Numbered from the stretch's first letter, positions 1 through 11,112 are shown. The stretch is 64,000 nt of DNA from Pseudomonas sp. Gutcm_11s (GCF_028649395.1 NZ_JAQSUW010000014.1:542315-606314), one strand, 5' to 3'. Notes: generated by a model from the sequence alone, not told the origin. Translations and numbers: made by a program.

Positions 1-88
1 GGTTGCTCAACCAGTTGTTGGCCATCCAGGCAGCACCCAGCCCCATGAGCAGGGACAGGACCACCAGCGTGAGAGTACGAGTACTCAT
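1..88 (-). CDS. cpaB: Flp pilus assembly protein CpaB/RcpC, N-terminal fragment
   Basis: Only the first 29 codons are inside the window; the gene runs off the left edge. The visible peptide starts MSTRTLTLVVLSLLMGLGAA and continues WMANNWL, a hydrophobic membrane anchor as in CpaB/RcpC, the periplasmic SAF-domain protein that works with the Tad secretin. A good ribosome binding site (GGAGA) lies about 8 bases upstream of the ATG. The gene is the fourth in a run flp, prepilin peptidase, AAA+ ATPase, cpaB, with a gap of only 12 bases after the ATPase. Identification rests on the short N-terminus plus context, so it is likely but not certain. Confidence 0.7.
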   Translation of the reverse strand, partial: MSTRTLTLVVLSLLMGLGAAWMANNWLSN

Positions 89-100
89 CTCTGCATCTCC

Positions 101-1420
101 TCAGCCGAGAAAATCCAGCTGCACGAAATAGTTGTGCCAGGCCCACTCCAGCTCCCGTGGCGAGAGCGGGCCGGAGCCGTCCAGGTAACGCTGGCGATCC
201 AGCGCCATACTCAGCAGGTCGCGCGGATGACAGGGCACCAGCGGCATGCCCTCCGCCTCATAAAGGCCCTGCAGCACATAGCGCAGCAACAGGGGGTCAA
301 ACACCACGCCGAGGCGATCGCACTCCTGGTGCCAGATACGCTCGTAGTCCTCGGGCTTGAGGTAGTTGAAGTGCAGCTTGTAGCCAATGCGCCGGAGGAA
401 GGCCTCGTCGGCCAGCTCCAGCGGATTGAGGTTGGTGGAGAACACCAGCACCAGGTCGAACGGCAGCTCGCAGTGGCGCCCGCCGCCGAGGTTGAGGAAG
501 TCGCGCTTCTCCTCCATCGGCACTATCCAGCGGTTGAGCAACTCGGCCGGCGCCACGCGCTGGCGGCCCATGTCGTCGATGATGAACAGGCCGTTGCTGG
601 CCTTCAGCTGCAGCGGTGCCTGGTACTGGCGGCTGTAGGGGTCATAGCGGATGTCCAGCTGCTCCATACTCAGCTCGCCGCCGGTGATCACGATCGGCCG
701 CTTGCAGCACAGCAGGCGGCGATCGATACCCTCGTCGAGCATCAGCGGGTTCTGCTGGGTGTCCTCCAGGCTCTGGTGCACCTGGGGGTCATAGACCTCC
801 ACCACCGACTCGTTGATGGCAATGGCATAGGGCACCCAGATGGCCTCGGCAAACAGTCGGATCAGGCGGGTGCTGATATAGGTCTTACCGGTGCCCGCCG
901 GGCCATAGATCATGATGGCGCGGCCGGAATTCATGGCCACGCCGAGCTGGTCGAGCATGCCGTCGGTAAGCACCACGCCACTGAAGGCATTACGCATGTC
1001 GCGTGCGGTGATGCGGCCGTGGTGGATGGTCTGCACCTTGAGCAGGGAGCGGTAGGCGCTCACCGGGAACGGCGCGGCGCCCAGGTAGCCGCTGCGTTCG
1101 AAGGCATCGCGGGCGGCCACGCGGCCACGCTCGGTCAGGCCATAGCGCAGGGCCAGGCCTCCGGCCTGGCCGAGCACCTCGACCCGCCCCTGCTTGCGCA
1201 GGAACTGCAGGATCTCCTCGACCACCGCTCCGGTCAGCGCAAGACGCTCGACCAGGCGCGGCAGATCGAGCACACCGGCGTCGTGCAGATGCTTGCACAG
1301 CAGATCACCGAGGAAGTTCTCGTTGAGGCCAGTTTCGCCGATGTTTTTCGGCTGTGGCGCCAGGCGCTGCACGGCCTCGCGTTCGCTGGGGTAGGAGCCG
1401 CTGTCGCTGATCGCATACAT
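101..1420 (-). CDS. AAA+ (MoxR-like) ATPase in the Flp/Tad pilus operon
   Basis: A 439-residue protein with an N-terminal winged-helix-like region (about 35-100) and a C-terminal AAA+ module. Walker A is GPAGTGKT at 173-180, Walker B is LFIIDD at about 278-283, and a sensor-1 like FSTN sits near 337-340. It has no signal peptide or membrane segment, so it should be cytoplasmic. It is clearly not TadA or TadZ: it lacks the secretion-ATPase features and resembles MoxR/dynein-related ATPases that remodel protein complexes. The start is set by a strong GAGGAGG site. It lies 12 bases after the prepilin peptidase and before cpaB, so it should be co-transcribed with the pilus genes. The exact function is unknown; a chaperone or regulatory role in pilus biogenesis is inference. 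Confidence 0.85.
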   Translation of the reverse strand: MYAISDSGSYPSEREAVQRLAPQPKNIGETGLNENFLGDLLCKHLHDAGVLDLPRLVERLALTGAVVEEILQFLRKQGRVEVLGQAGGLALRYGLTERGRVAARDAFERSGYLGAAPFPVSAYRSLLKVQTIHHGRITARDMRNAFSGVVLTDGMLDQLGVAMNSGRAIMIYGPAGTGKTYISTRLIRLFAEAIWVPYAIAINESVVEVYDPQVHQSLEDTQQNPLMLDEGIDRRLLCCKRPIVITGGELSMEQLDIRYDPYSRQYQAPLQLKASNGLFIIDDMGRQRVAPAELLNRWIVPMEEKRDFLNLGGGRHCELPFDLVLVFSTNLNPLELADEAFLRRIGYKLHFNYLKPEDYERIWHQECDRLGVVFDPLLLRYVLQGLYEAEGMPLVPCHPRDLLSMALDRQRYLDGSGPLSPRELEWAWHNYFVQLDFLG

Positions 1421-1432
1421 GACGTGCCCTCC

Positions 1433-1978
1433 TCAGCCAAAGGCGTATCCGAGGATCAACCAGGGATCGAAGGGCCGCCAGACCAAGGCAAGCAGCACGC
1501 CGAAGAGAATGGCGACCGAATAGGGAAAGGGTTTGCCAGCCACCTCATCCGCAGCAGGCGCGACGTGAGTGCGCGACAACAGAATCAGCCAGTAGCGCGA
1601 TAGGGTCATACCCAACTGGCCGCGAACGAGGATGATCAGCAGACCGCAGAGCGAGCCGGCGATAAGACTGAAGAAGGCCATCCACACCGCATGGGTTGGC
1701 GTCAGGAAGGCGCCGGCCATGGCCATCAGCTTTACGTCGCCGGCGGCCATGCCGCCCAGCGCATAGAGAGGGATAAACAGGCCGAAGCCGACCAGCATGC
1801 CGAGCACCAGGTTGCCGAGCCCTGCCACGCCACCGGCCAGCAGCTGCAGCGCCAGCGCCACCGCCAGCCCCGCCAGGATCAGTTGGTTGGGAATGCGGTG
1901 GCGGCGTACATCGCTCACCACCGCAATCGCCAGCAACCCCAGCAGCAACGCTGCGGTGAGCATCTGCTCCCTGGCCAT
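1433..1978 (-). CDS. tadV: Flp-type prepilin peptidase (A24 family, TadV/FppA)
   Basis: A 181-residue, almost wholly hydrophobic protein with about five to six membrane segments. It is the short form of prepilin peptidase without the N-terminal methylase domain. The two catalytic aspartates are visible in SDVRRHRIPN (residue about 23) and in GGMAAGDVKLM (the GxGD-type motif, here AAGD). It should cleave the Flp prepilin at the inner membrane. It is directly downstream of flp (22-base gap) and upstream of the AAA+ gene, as expected for a Tad locus. The start codon has only a weak upstream site; an inner ATG at codon 6 is an alternative. P. aeruginosa calls the homologue FppA. Confidence 0.9.
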   Translation of the reverse strand: MAREQMLTAALLLGLLAIAVVSDVRRHRIPNQLILAGLAVALALQLLAGGVAGLGNLVLGMLVGFGLFIPLYALGGMAAGDVKLMAMAGAFLTPTHAVWMAFFSLIAGSLCGLLIILVRGQLGMTLSRYWLILLSRTHVAPAADEVAGKPFPYSVAILFGVLLALVWRPFDPWLILGYAFG

Positions 1979-1999
1979 GGCTGCCGATACCCGCGTAGA

Positions 2000-2209
2000 T
2001 CAGCTGCAGGCGGCGACGGGGGTGTTAGTACCGAGTACGGCGTCTTTCAGGCTGGTAATGACGCCACAGACGTTGTTGCCCAAAGCGATGAACACAGTGA
2101 CGACTCCCAGGGTCACCAGGCCGCCGGCCACCGCATACTCGACGATGGTCAGACCTTCTTCGTCCTGCAGGAACTTACCGATCGCGGACTTGATGCTTTC
2201 CAGTTTCAT
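2000..2209 (-). CDS. flp: Flp-type major pilin precursor
   Basis: A 69-residue Flp/Fap prepilin. It has a short leader ending in DEEG, followed by LTIVEYAVAGGL, the conserved glutamate five residues after the cleavage site, and a long hydrophobic stretch. The C-terminus carries two cysteines. The start is placed at the inner ATG (2209) because GAGG lies 9 bases before it and the leader then has a normal length; a longer reading from 2239 would add ten residues not seen in this family. It forms the structural subunit of the Flp pilus after processing by the adjacent peptidase. A tandem repeat about 95-130 bases upstream may hold its activator site. Confidence 0.93.
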   Translation of the reverse strand: MKLESIKSAIGKFLQDEEGLTIVEYAVAGGLVTLGVVTVFIALGNNVCGVITSLKDAVLGTNTPVAACS

Positions 2210-2239
2210 TTTTGCCACCTCACTCAATGGTTGCGCCAA

Positions 2240-2617
2240 CCCGGCAGCCGAGCAGCGAATTGCCGGCCTGAGGTTGACGCTAGTGGAGGTGAAATTTTGC
2301 CGTTAGGAGTTTTTTGCGCATCGCTAGGACTTTTTTGCATCCCGGCTACGCTGTGGAAAAAGGCGAGTCAGGCGAATAAGAAGAACCTCTCTTAGACGGT
2401 TCTGTAAACGATTCGCAAGCGACAAGCGGAGCGCGAAAGCACCGTAGGAAACGGTCAGGTTTTTAATTGCAAGCCATTAATATTCAATTACTTGCAAAGC
2501 TTAAAACACAACTGAACTAAGCCTCTGAACGATATTCCGATTCAGTATTTGTACTGATGGCACATTGACAATACTCCTCACATTGGGGGCCAAAAAATAA
2601 TGTGCAGAGCTAAGTGA
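2240..2617. other. Divergent flp / AraC-regulator intergenic region
   Basis: A 378-bp region without a supported gene. The half nearest flp holds the tandem repeat at 2302-2340. The half from about 2400 to 2617 is clearly AT-richer than its surroundings, with runs such as TTTTTAATTGC and CATTAATATTCAATTAC, and contains an inverted repeat GCACATT (2560-2566) / AATGTGC (2599-2605) just before the AraC-type gene. Promoters for both directions must lie here, but I could not fix a convincing -35/-10 pair for the regulator. Confidence 0.5.
2302..2340 (-). promoter_or_regulatory. Tandem 21-bp direct repeat upstream of flp
   Basis: Two copies of a unit reading (minus strand) CAAAAAAGTCCTAGCG and CAAAAAACTCCTAACG, each preceded by ATG or ATGCG, with a period of 21 bp (two helical turns). 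They lie upstream of a poor -35 region and a possible CAAAAT -10 at about 2293-2298. Two in-phase sites next to a weak -35 are typical of an activator. In P. aeruginosa flp is activated by the response regulator PprB; that this repeat is its site here is inference. Confidence 0.5.
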
Positions 2618-3493
2618 ATGAAGTCTAACTCGGCCACTAACAACAACCAGCGCAAGCCCGTGCTGCTCTGGCTGGACCTTACCCATGACCGCTCCGCCGA
2701 GGAGCTCATGGAACAGTTCCGCCTGACCTGCGATTGCCGCCTGGCCAAGGAGTCCGGACTGCCGGCACGCGATGCCGGGCCGCAGCCGGACATGCTCTGC
2801 ATGCACTTCGATCGCCCCGACGCCCTGGGTCTCAACCTGCTGCTGGAGGTCAAGCGCACCGCGCCGTCAATCCCTATCACAATGTTCACCGTGCAGCATT
2901 CCGAGGAACTGGCCGTGTGGGCCATGCGCTCTGGCGTCTGGGAGTATCTGGTACTGCCGCTGGGCAGCCGGGAGCAGAGCCGCTACCTGCAGTCGCTGCA
3001 GCATCTTTGCCAGTTGCGCTGGCAGGAGGACATCCATGCACGCAAGCCACAGGTCGAGCGCTGCGGCAACCTCCCTGACAGCATCCGTCTGACCAAGGAA
3101 CACCAGAAGCACCAGGCGCTGCACAAGGCCATGAGCTACATCGACCAGCATTACCGCGAAGGCATCGACCAGAAGGACCTGGCCCAGCGTTGCGGCATGA
3201 CGCCTTTCCGCTTCTCCCGCCTGTTCAAGGAGGCCTACGGCCTGGGCTTCATGGAGTATGTGCTGCGCAAGCGCATGGACCTGGCCAAAGAGCTGCTGAA
3301 CAACAGCCAGATGCCGGTCACCAGCATCGGTTACGAGGCCGGCTTCAAGGACCCCTCCTACTTCGCACGTGCCTTCAAGCAGTGCCTGGGTTGCACGCCG
3401 AGCGAATACCGCGACGCCGGGCGCCCCTCGCTACCACAACTGGCGAGCGCCTCGCTGCACGAAGACCATCAGGTGCTGCGCGCCCACCCCTAG
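2618..3493 (+). CDS. AraC-family regulator with a degenerate receiver-like N-terminus
   Basis: A 291-residue protein. Residues 14-120 follow the pattern of a response-regulator receiver (a PDMLCMHFD strand, an IPITMFT strand, then SGVWEYLVLPL). The position where the lysine of a receiver is expected is Leu113, and the phospho-acceptor region is atypical (Asp65), so phosphorylation is doubtful. Residues about 168-265 form a complete AraC/XylS double helix-turn-helix ending CTPSEYR. It should be a DNA-binding regulator. It is divergent from the flp operon, so pilus control is possible, but it could equally act on the downstream lipoprotein or elsewhere. No strong ribosome binding site precedes the ATG. 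Confidence 0.85.
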   Translation: MKSNSATNNNQRKPVLLWLDLTHDRSAEELMEQFRLTCDCRLAKESGLPARDAGPQPDMLCMHFDRPDALGLNLLLEVKRTAPSIPITMFTVQHSEELAVWAMRSGVWEYLVLPLGSREQSRYLQSLQHLCQLRWQEDIHARKPQVERCGNLPDSIRLTKEHQKHQALHKAMSYIDQHYREGIDQKDLAQRCGMTPFRFSRLFKEAYGLGFMEYVLRKRMDLAKELLNNSQMPVTSIGYEAGFKDPSYFARAFKQCLGCTPSEYRDAGRPSLPQLASASLHEDHQVLRAHP

Positions 3494-3520
3494 AACGATG
3501 CGAGGAATTTGAACCAGTCA

Positions 3521-3553
3521 GCGCTGCGGACAAGCATGTTTGCTCCGCAGCGC
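3521..3553 (+). terminator. Perfect 10-bp hairpin after the AraC-type gene
   Basis: GCGCTGCGGA (3521-3530) pairs with TCCGCAGCGC (3544-3553), with a 13-base loop. No T-run follows, so it may be a Rho-dependent end or an RNA-processing hairpin rather than a classical intrinsic terminator. Confidence 0.5.
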
Positions 3554-3623
3554 CTCCTTGGTTAAGGTCGCCGCGAGCCCGGTATTGGGCCGGGTTGTAC
3601 TAAAAAGACAAGGACGCTACATC

Positions 3624-3932
3624 ATGCTGAAACGCATTCTGACTGCCACCGCATTCGCCACCCTGCTGAGTGGCTGCGCCAACGGTCTGTCGCCGGTAGG
3701 CGTTGGCCTGATCACCGACGTGAAGGGCCCGATCACCGCCACCACCGCCCAAGGCGGCAAGCAGGGCACCTCCTGCGCCACCACCATCATCGGTTTGGTC
3801 AACAAAGGCGACGCCTCCATCGAAGCCGCCAAGGCCAACGGCAACATCTCCACCGTTGCCAGCGCCGACTATCACACCAAGGGCTTCTATCCCTTCTACG
3901 GCAAGACCTGCGTCAACGTGACCGGCCAGTAA
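3624..3932 (+). CDS. Small TRL-like lipoprotein
   Basis: A 102-residue protein with a lipoprotein signal peptide: MLKR, a hydrophobic stretch and the lipobox LLSGC, so the mature protein should be a lipid-anchored envelope protein. The rest (SPVGVGLITDVKGPI, then SCATTIIGLVNKGDASIEAAKANG) matches the TRL-like family, small lipoproteins of unknown function with a repeated GD-SI-AAK type helix. The start is chosen at 3624 because AAGGACG lies about 8 bases before it and the signal peptide begins there; an in-frame upstream start would spoil the signal. It is a single gene, with a terminator immediately after its stop. Confidence 0.85.
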   Translation: MLKRILTATAFATLLSGCANGLSPVGVGLITDVKGPITATTAQGGKQGTSCATTIIGLVNKGDASIEAAKANGNISTVASADYHTKGFYPFYGKTCVNVTGQ

Positions 3933-3939
3933 TGGTCCG

Positions 3940-3961
3940 AGCCCCGGCACTCGCCGGGGCT
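3940..3961. terminator. Hairpin terminator between the lipoprotein gene and ligA
   Basis: AGCCCCGGC (3940-3948) pairs with GCCGGGGCT (3953-3961) around a 4-base loop. It lies between convergent genes and could end transcription from both sides. Confidence 0.75.
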
Positions 3962-3967
3962 TCCCGC

Positions 3968-6372
<2,405 letters not shown>

Positions 6373-6393
6373 GGATTGCATGCGGTGGAGCGA

Positions 6394-7206
6394 TCAGCGT
6401 TTGCCGGCGAGCTGCCTCTTGCGCTCGAACTCGACAATGCGCTGACGGTAGTGCTCGATGGTCTGCGCGGTCATCACGCTGCGCTGGTCGTCCTTCAGCT
6501 CGCCGTTCAGCTCGTGGGCCAGCTTGCGGGCGGCGGCGATCATCACATCGAAGGCCTGCTTCGGATGACGCGGGCCCGGCAGGCCGAGGAAGAAGCTCAC
6601 AGCCGGGGTGTAGAACAGCTCGAAGTCATCCAGATCGAAGGTGCCCGGCTTGACGCCGTTGGCCATGGAGAACAGCACCTCGCCGTTGCCGGCCATGCTC
6701 TCGTGACGGTGGAAGATGTCCATCTCGCCGAAGCGCAGGCCGCTTTCCAGAATGTTCTGCAGCAGCGCCGGGCCCTTGAAACCATCGGCATCGCGAGCGA
6801 TCACGTTGATCACCAGCACTTCCTCGACCGGAGGCAGGTCCTGGCCAGACTTGGTGCTGGAGGGAATGTCGTCTTCTTCGACCGGGGTCAGCAGGGTTGG
6901 CACCGGCTCGTCGGCGTCCAGCGCCAGGTCGCCCTGCTTCGGTTCGATGCTGCGCCGGCGATTGAGTTCGCTGGCGCTCATGGTGGGGATATCTTCTTCG
7001 TTGAATTCGGGTTCGCGCTTGCGATCGATGATCCGCGACGGGCCGAGCAGGTCGGGATCGGTGTCATCGTCGGGCAGATTGCTGAAGCTGTGGTCCAGCT
7101 TGAATTTCAGCTTGCCACTGCCGCCCCGCATCCTTCGCCAACCGTCAAACAGAATGCCGACGATAACGATGACACCGATGACGATCAGCCAATAGCGCAG
7201 CTCCAT
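6394..7206 (-). CDS. zipA: Cell division protein ZipA
   Basis: A 270-residue bitopic membrane protein of the division ring. It starts [18 protein letters not shown], an N-terminal membrane anchor with almost no periplasmic part. A charged, low-complexity linker (about 30-125) follows, and then the C-terminal FtsZ-binding domain (about 130-260: [16 protein letters not shown], then GEMDIFHRH). ZipA tethers FtsZ to the inner membrane. It is encoded between smc and ligA on the same strand. The upstream gap of 190 bp probably contains its own promoter. Confidence 0.96.
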   Translation of the reverse strand: MELRYWLIVIGVIVIVGILFDGWRRMRGGSGKLKFKLDHSFSNLPDDDTDPDLLGPSRIIDRKREPEFNEEDIPTMSASELNRRRSIEPKQGDLALDADEPVPTLLTPVEEDDIPSSTKSGQDLPPVEEVLVINVIARDADGFKGPALLQNILESGLRFGEMDIFHRHESMAGNGEVLFSMANGVKPGTFDLDDFELFYTPAVSFFLGLPGPRHPKQAFDVMIAAARKLAHELNGELKDDQRSVMTAQTIEHYRQRIVEFERKRQLAGKR

Positions 7207-7370
7207 GAAACTCCCAAACCCCTGAACGATGAAGATGAATATGTAATGAAAATAAGGGCTTCCTGCCCCTTTGAAACGCTCGAAACTGTATGTATCAACA
7301 GTCGTTCCGGGCGTGTAACAAAAGTGAGGCCTAAGCTAGCACGACGAACGGTAAATGTGCACCGTTGCAA

Positions 7371-7393
7371 GGCATTTAGCCGCGTTTAATGCC
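7371..7393 (-). terminator. Weak hairpin after smc
   Basis: GGCATTTA pairs with TTAATGCC (7371-7393) just after the smc stop codon. On the minus strand no clear T-run follows, so termination may be partial. Confidence 0.35.
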
Positions 7394-7397
7394 TGGC

Positions 7398-10300
7398 TCA
7401 ACTCTCTACCAGGGTCATCGCCTCTTCCACATCCACCGCCACCAGACGCGAGCATCCCGGCTCGTGCATGGTCACCCCCATCAACTGGTCGGCCATCTCC
7501 ATGGCGATCTTGTTGTGGGTGATGTAGATGAACTGCACCGTCTCCGACATCTCCTTGACCAGCCGCGCATAGCGGCCGACGTTGGCATCGTCGAGCGGCG
7601 CGTCCACCTCATCGAGCATGCAGAACGGCGCGGGGTTCAACTTGAATATCGCGAACACCAGTGCCAGGGCGGTCAGCGCCTTTTCGCCACCGGACAGCAG
7701 ATGAATGGTGCTGTTCTTCTTGCCTGGCGGGCGCGCCATGATCGCCACGCCGGTATCCAGCAGGTCCTCGCCGGTCAGCTCCAGGTAGGCGTGGCCGCCA
7801 CCGAAGACCTTGGGGAACAGCGCCTGCAGGCCGGCGTTGATCTGATCGAAGGTCTCCTTGAAGCGATTGCGGGTTTCCTTGTCGATCTTGCGGATGACGT
7901 TCTCCAGGGTATCCAGCGCCTCCACCAGGTCGGCGTTCTGTGCGTCCAGGTAGCGCTTGCGCTCGGACTGCTGCTGATACTCGTCGATGGCTGCCAGGTT
8001 GATCGCACCCAGGCGACCGATACGCGCCGCCAGCTGCTCCAGCTGCTGCTCCCAGGCCGTCTCGCTGGCGTCGGCTGGCAGAGTGGCGAGCACGCCATGC
8101 AGGTCGTAGCCCTCCTCCAGCAGCTGCTCCTGCAGCGCCTTACGTCGCACGTTGAGCCCTTGCCAGTCCATGCGCTGCTGTTCCAGCTGGCCACGCAGCA
8201 ACTGCGACTGCTGCTCGGCCTGGCTGCGACGCTTCTCGGCGTCGCGCAACTCGCGGTCGGCATCTTCCAGGGCCAGGCGGGCGAGCTTGAGCTCATCCTC
8301 CACGCCCATGCGCCGTTCCAGCAGCTCTTCGAGCTTCATGCGCAGCTCTTCCAGCGGCGCGGCGCCCTCTTCCAGGTTGAGGTTGAGCTGCTCGCGGCGC
8401 TCGATGGCGCGCTCGAACTGCAGCTCCAGGCGCTCCAGAGCCTGGCGAGTGGATTCGTGCTGGGCACGGATCGAGCCCAGGCGCACAGCCAGCTGGTGTG
8501 CGTGATCCTTGTGCTGGCGCGCCTCCTGGCGCACGCGATCGAGGCGCTCGCGCAGCTGGTCGCGACTGGCCAGCAGGGTCTCACGTTGCTCGGTGTCGAC
8601 GGCCATGGCGTCCAGCGCGTCTTGTAGCACCAAGCGCGACTCACCCAGCTGTTCCTGCTCCAACTCACGCTGCTCGGCAGCCTCGCCCTGCTCTTCTTCC
8701 AGGCGCCGGCGGCGCAGCGCCAGCTGCTCGGCCTTGGCCTGGCCGGCGGAGAGCTTGGCCTTCAATTCACCCTGGCGACGGGACTCGTCCTGCACCAGAC
8801 GGCGTTGCTGTTCACGCGCCTCTTCCTGCTGACGCTGCGCGGCCTGCAGGCTATGCAGGCGCTCATCCAGATCGGCCAGAGATGCCTCGCGTTCATCGCG
8901 CTCGGCCTGCAGCCGCTCCAGCTCCTGGCCACGCGCCAGCACGCCGCTCTCGGCCTCGCTGGCGCGGCGCACGCGGAGGAAATGCCGACCGACCCAGTAG
9001 CCATCACGGCTGATCAGGCTCTCGCCATCGCCCAGCTGCAGGCGCTGGGCCAGGGCCTGATCCAGGCTTTCCACCGGACGCACCTTGCCCAGCCAGGGAG
9101 CCAGATCGATGCTGGCCTCGACCTTGTCCAGCAGGCTGCCGGCGATGCGTGCACCGCCGCTCTGAGGGTTGACCAGGCGTAGCTCGCCCTGATCGAGGCC
9201 ACCCAGATTCAGGCCATTGAAATCGTCCAGCAGCACGGCCTGCAGATCGGCGCCCAGCACCGTCTCCACCGCCAGCTCCCAGCCACTCTCCACGCGCAGG
9301 CCTTCGGCCAGGCGTGGACGGCTGTTCAGTTGCTGCTCACGCAGCCATTCGGCGGCGCCCTTGCCGGGATTCAGCGCAGCTTGCTGCAAGGCCTCCAGCG
9401 AGGCAATACGGCCGTTCAGGCGCTGCAACTCGCCCTGAGCCTGCTGCTGCGCCTGGGTGGCCTGCTGCAGCTCACCGCGCAGTTGCTCCAGACGTTCGGC
9501 CTGGCCTTCTTCGGCGGCGTGCAGCTCGTCCAGCTGCATGTCACTGACGGCCAGTTGCTCGGCCAGCTCGAGGATGGCGGCGTCTTCGGGATCGGCGGCC
9601 AGCTGCGCCAGCTCATCACTCAGGCGGCGCTGACGCTCGGCCAGGCGCTCCAGACTCTGTTCCAGCTGGGCAATGCGCGCCTGCTGCACCTCGGCCTGGC
9701 GGCGCGGCTCGGCGCTGCTCTGGTTGAAGCCTTCCCACTGCTCCTGCCAGCCATGCATGGCGCTCTCGGCTTCCTCCAGAGAGGCGGCCGACTCCTCGGC
9801 GGCGGCAGCAGTCAGCTCCTGCTCGGGCGCGAGCATGTCCAGCTCCTCGCCCAGGGTCGCCAACAGCGTGCGGTCGTGGCCCAGGTGGGACTCGGTCTCC
9901 AGGCGCGAGCGCTCGGCCTCGTTGAGATCGTCCTGCAACTGGCGCAGGCGCTGCTGGCCGTGCTGGATGCTCTGCTCGACCCTGGCGATGTCACCACCCA
10001 CCGAATAGAAGCGCCCCTGCACCTGATTGAAGCGCTCGGACAGTTCATGGTGCCCATCGCGCAGGCGCTCGATGCTGGCATCGGCGCTGCGCTGCTCGGC
10101 CACCAGGGCCTCGAAGGACACTTCCTGGTCGCCGATGACTTTCTCGCGGGCACCGACCTGCTCGTTCAGCGCCTGCCATTTGAGGGCGGCAAGCTGGGCC
10201 TTGAGCTGACGCTCCTCGGCCTTGTATTCCTGGTACTTCTCGGCGGCCTGGGCCTGGCGGTGCAGACGCTCGAGCTGGCGCTCCTGCTCCTCGCGCAGGT

Positions 10301-10886
10301 CGGTCAGGCGCGCCAGGTTTTCCTGGGTACGACGAATGCGGCTCTCGGTCTCGCGGCGGCGCTCCTTGTACTTGGAGATGCCGGCGGCTTCCTCGATGAA
10401 ATTCCGCAGATCCTCGGGCTTGGCCTCGATCAGCTTGGAGATCATGCCCTGCTCGATGATCGAGTAGCTGCGCGGGCCCAGGCCGGTGCCGAGGAAGATG
10501 TCGGTGATGTCGCGGCGACGGCACTTGGTGCCGTTGAGGAAGTAGGTGTTCTGCCCGTCGCGGGTCACCCGGCGACGGATGGATATCTCGGCGAAGGCGG
10601 CGTACTCGCCGACCAGGCTACCGTCCGAGTTATCGAAGATCAGTTCGATGGAGGCCTGGGTCACCGGCTTGCGCGTGTTGGAGCCGTTGAAGATGACGTC
10701 GGTCATCGACTCGCCGCGCAGGTTCTTCGCCGAACTCTCGCCCATCACCCAGCGCACGGCATCGATGATGTTGGACTTACCGCAGCCGTTTGGCCCAACC
10801 ACCGCGGCCATGTTGCTGGGGAAGCTGACGGTCGTCGGATCGACGAAGGATTTGAAGCCGGCCAGCTTGATGCATTTCAGGCGCAT
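7398..10886 (-). CDS. smc: Chromosome segregation protein SMC
   Basis: A 1162-residue SMC ATPase. The N-terminal head has Walker A GPNGCGKSN (about 32-40) and Q-loop region. Two long coiled-coil arms rich in Glu, Gln, Leu and Arg flank a hinge (about 510-650). The C-terminal head has the signature LLSGGEKALTALAL and Walker B FCMLDEVDAPLD. It organises and segregates the chromosome with ScpA/ScpB. The start is set at 10886 (MRLKCIKLAGFKSF), the conserved family start; in-frame ATGs further upstream have poorly spaced ribosome sites. A sigma70-like promoter lies about 100 bases upstream. Confidence 0.97.
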   Translation of the reverse strand: MRLKCIKLAGFKSFVDPTTVSFPSNMAAVVGPNGCGKSNIIDAVRWVMGESSAKNLRGESMTDVIFNGSNTRKPVTQASIELIFDNSDGSLVGEYAAFAEISIRRRVTRDGQNTYFLNGTKCRRRDITDIFLGTGLGPRSYSIIEQGMISKLIEAKPEDLRNFIEEAAGISKYKERRRETESRIRRTQENLARLTDLREEQERQLERLHRQAQAAEKYQEYKAEERQLKAQLAALKWQALNEQVGAREKVIGDQEVSFEALVAEQRSADASIERLRDGHHELSERFNQVQGRFYSVGGDIARVEQSIQHGQQRLRQLQDDLNEAERSRLETESHLGHDRTLLATLGEELDMLAPEQELTAAAAEESAASLEEAESAMHGWQEQWEGFNQSSAEPRRQAEVQQARIAQLEQSLERLAERQRRLSDELAQLAADPEDAAILELAEQLAVSDMQLDELHAAEEGQAERLEQLRGELQQATQAQQQAQGELQRLNGRIASLEALQQAALNPGKGAAEWLREQQLNSRPRLAEGLRVESGWELAVETVLGADLQAVLLDDFNGLNLGGLDQGELRLVNPQSGGARIAGSLLDKVEASIDLAPWLGKVRPVESLDQALAQRLQLGDGESLISRDGYWVGRHFLRVRRASEAESGVLARGQELERLQAERDEREASLADLDERLHSLQAAQRQQEEAREQQRRLVQDESRRQGELKAKLSAGQAKAEQLALRRRRLEEEQGEAAEQRELEQEQLGESRLVLQDALDAMAVDTEQRETLLASRDQLRERLDRVRQEARQHKDHAHQLAVRLGSIRAQHESTRQALERLELQFERAIERREQLNLNLEEGAAPLEELRMKLEELLERRMGVEDELKLARLALEDADRELRDAEKRRSQAEQQSQLLRGQLEQQRMDWQGLNVRRKALQEQLLEEGYDLHGVLATLPADASETAWEQQLEQLAARIGRLGAINLAAIDEYQQQSERKRYLDAQNADLVEALDTLENVIRKIDKETRNRFKETFDQINAGLQALFPKVFGGGHAYLELTGEDLLDTGVAIMARPPGKKNSTIHLLSGGEKALTALALVFAIFKLNPAPFCMLDEVDAPLDDANVGRYARLVKEMSETVQFIYITHNKIAMEMADQLMGVTMHEPGCSRLVAVDVEEAMTLVES

Positions 10887-10989
10887 CTTATGCATCCACT
10901 CCTGGCATGTGTCGTTCACGGAGGCACTGCGGGGCCTGGAAGCTCATGCTGTTCCTGTTATCGAGAGTGGGGAAATTCGGGCGCGGGCG

Positions 10990-11017
10990 AGTTTAACACA
11001 GGCATTTGGCATGCCAA
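10990..11017 (-). promoter_or_regulatory. Predicted smc promoter
   Basis: On the minus strand TTGGCA (11012-11017) is followed after 16 bases by TAAACT (10990-10995). Both boxes match sigma70 reasonably well and the distance to the smc ATG is about 100 bases. Confidence 0.45.
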
Positions 11018-11062
11018 TCCTGCACCCCGCACACCCGATTCCAAGGCCTTTGGTCGAGCAGC

Positions 11063-11112
11063 TGACCTTACAGTCAAATTTTGTTGACCCAAAAGTCAGA
11101 AAAACTTAGATT
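11063..11112 (+). promoter_or_regulatory. xdhA promoter with two TGAC-N6-GTCA operators
   Basis: TTGACC (11084-11089), 17 bases, TAGATT (11107-11112) makes a good sigma70 promoter for xdhABC. Two inverted repeats TGAC-N6-GTCA overlap it: 11063-11076 (spacer CTTACA) and 11085-11098 (spacer CCAAAA), 22 bp apart. The second covers the -35 box. The layout equals that of the RutR operator (TTGACCA-N2-TGGTCAA, from memory), and the second site shares an 18-base string with a site in front of the purine permease at 18593. Confidence 0.6.

Noticed and set aside
2302..2340. A CRISPR-like repeat
   Set aside because: Only two copies with no spacer of uniform length between them; it fits a tandem regulator site.
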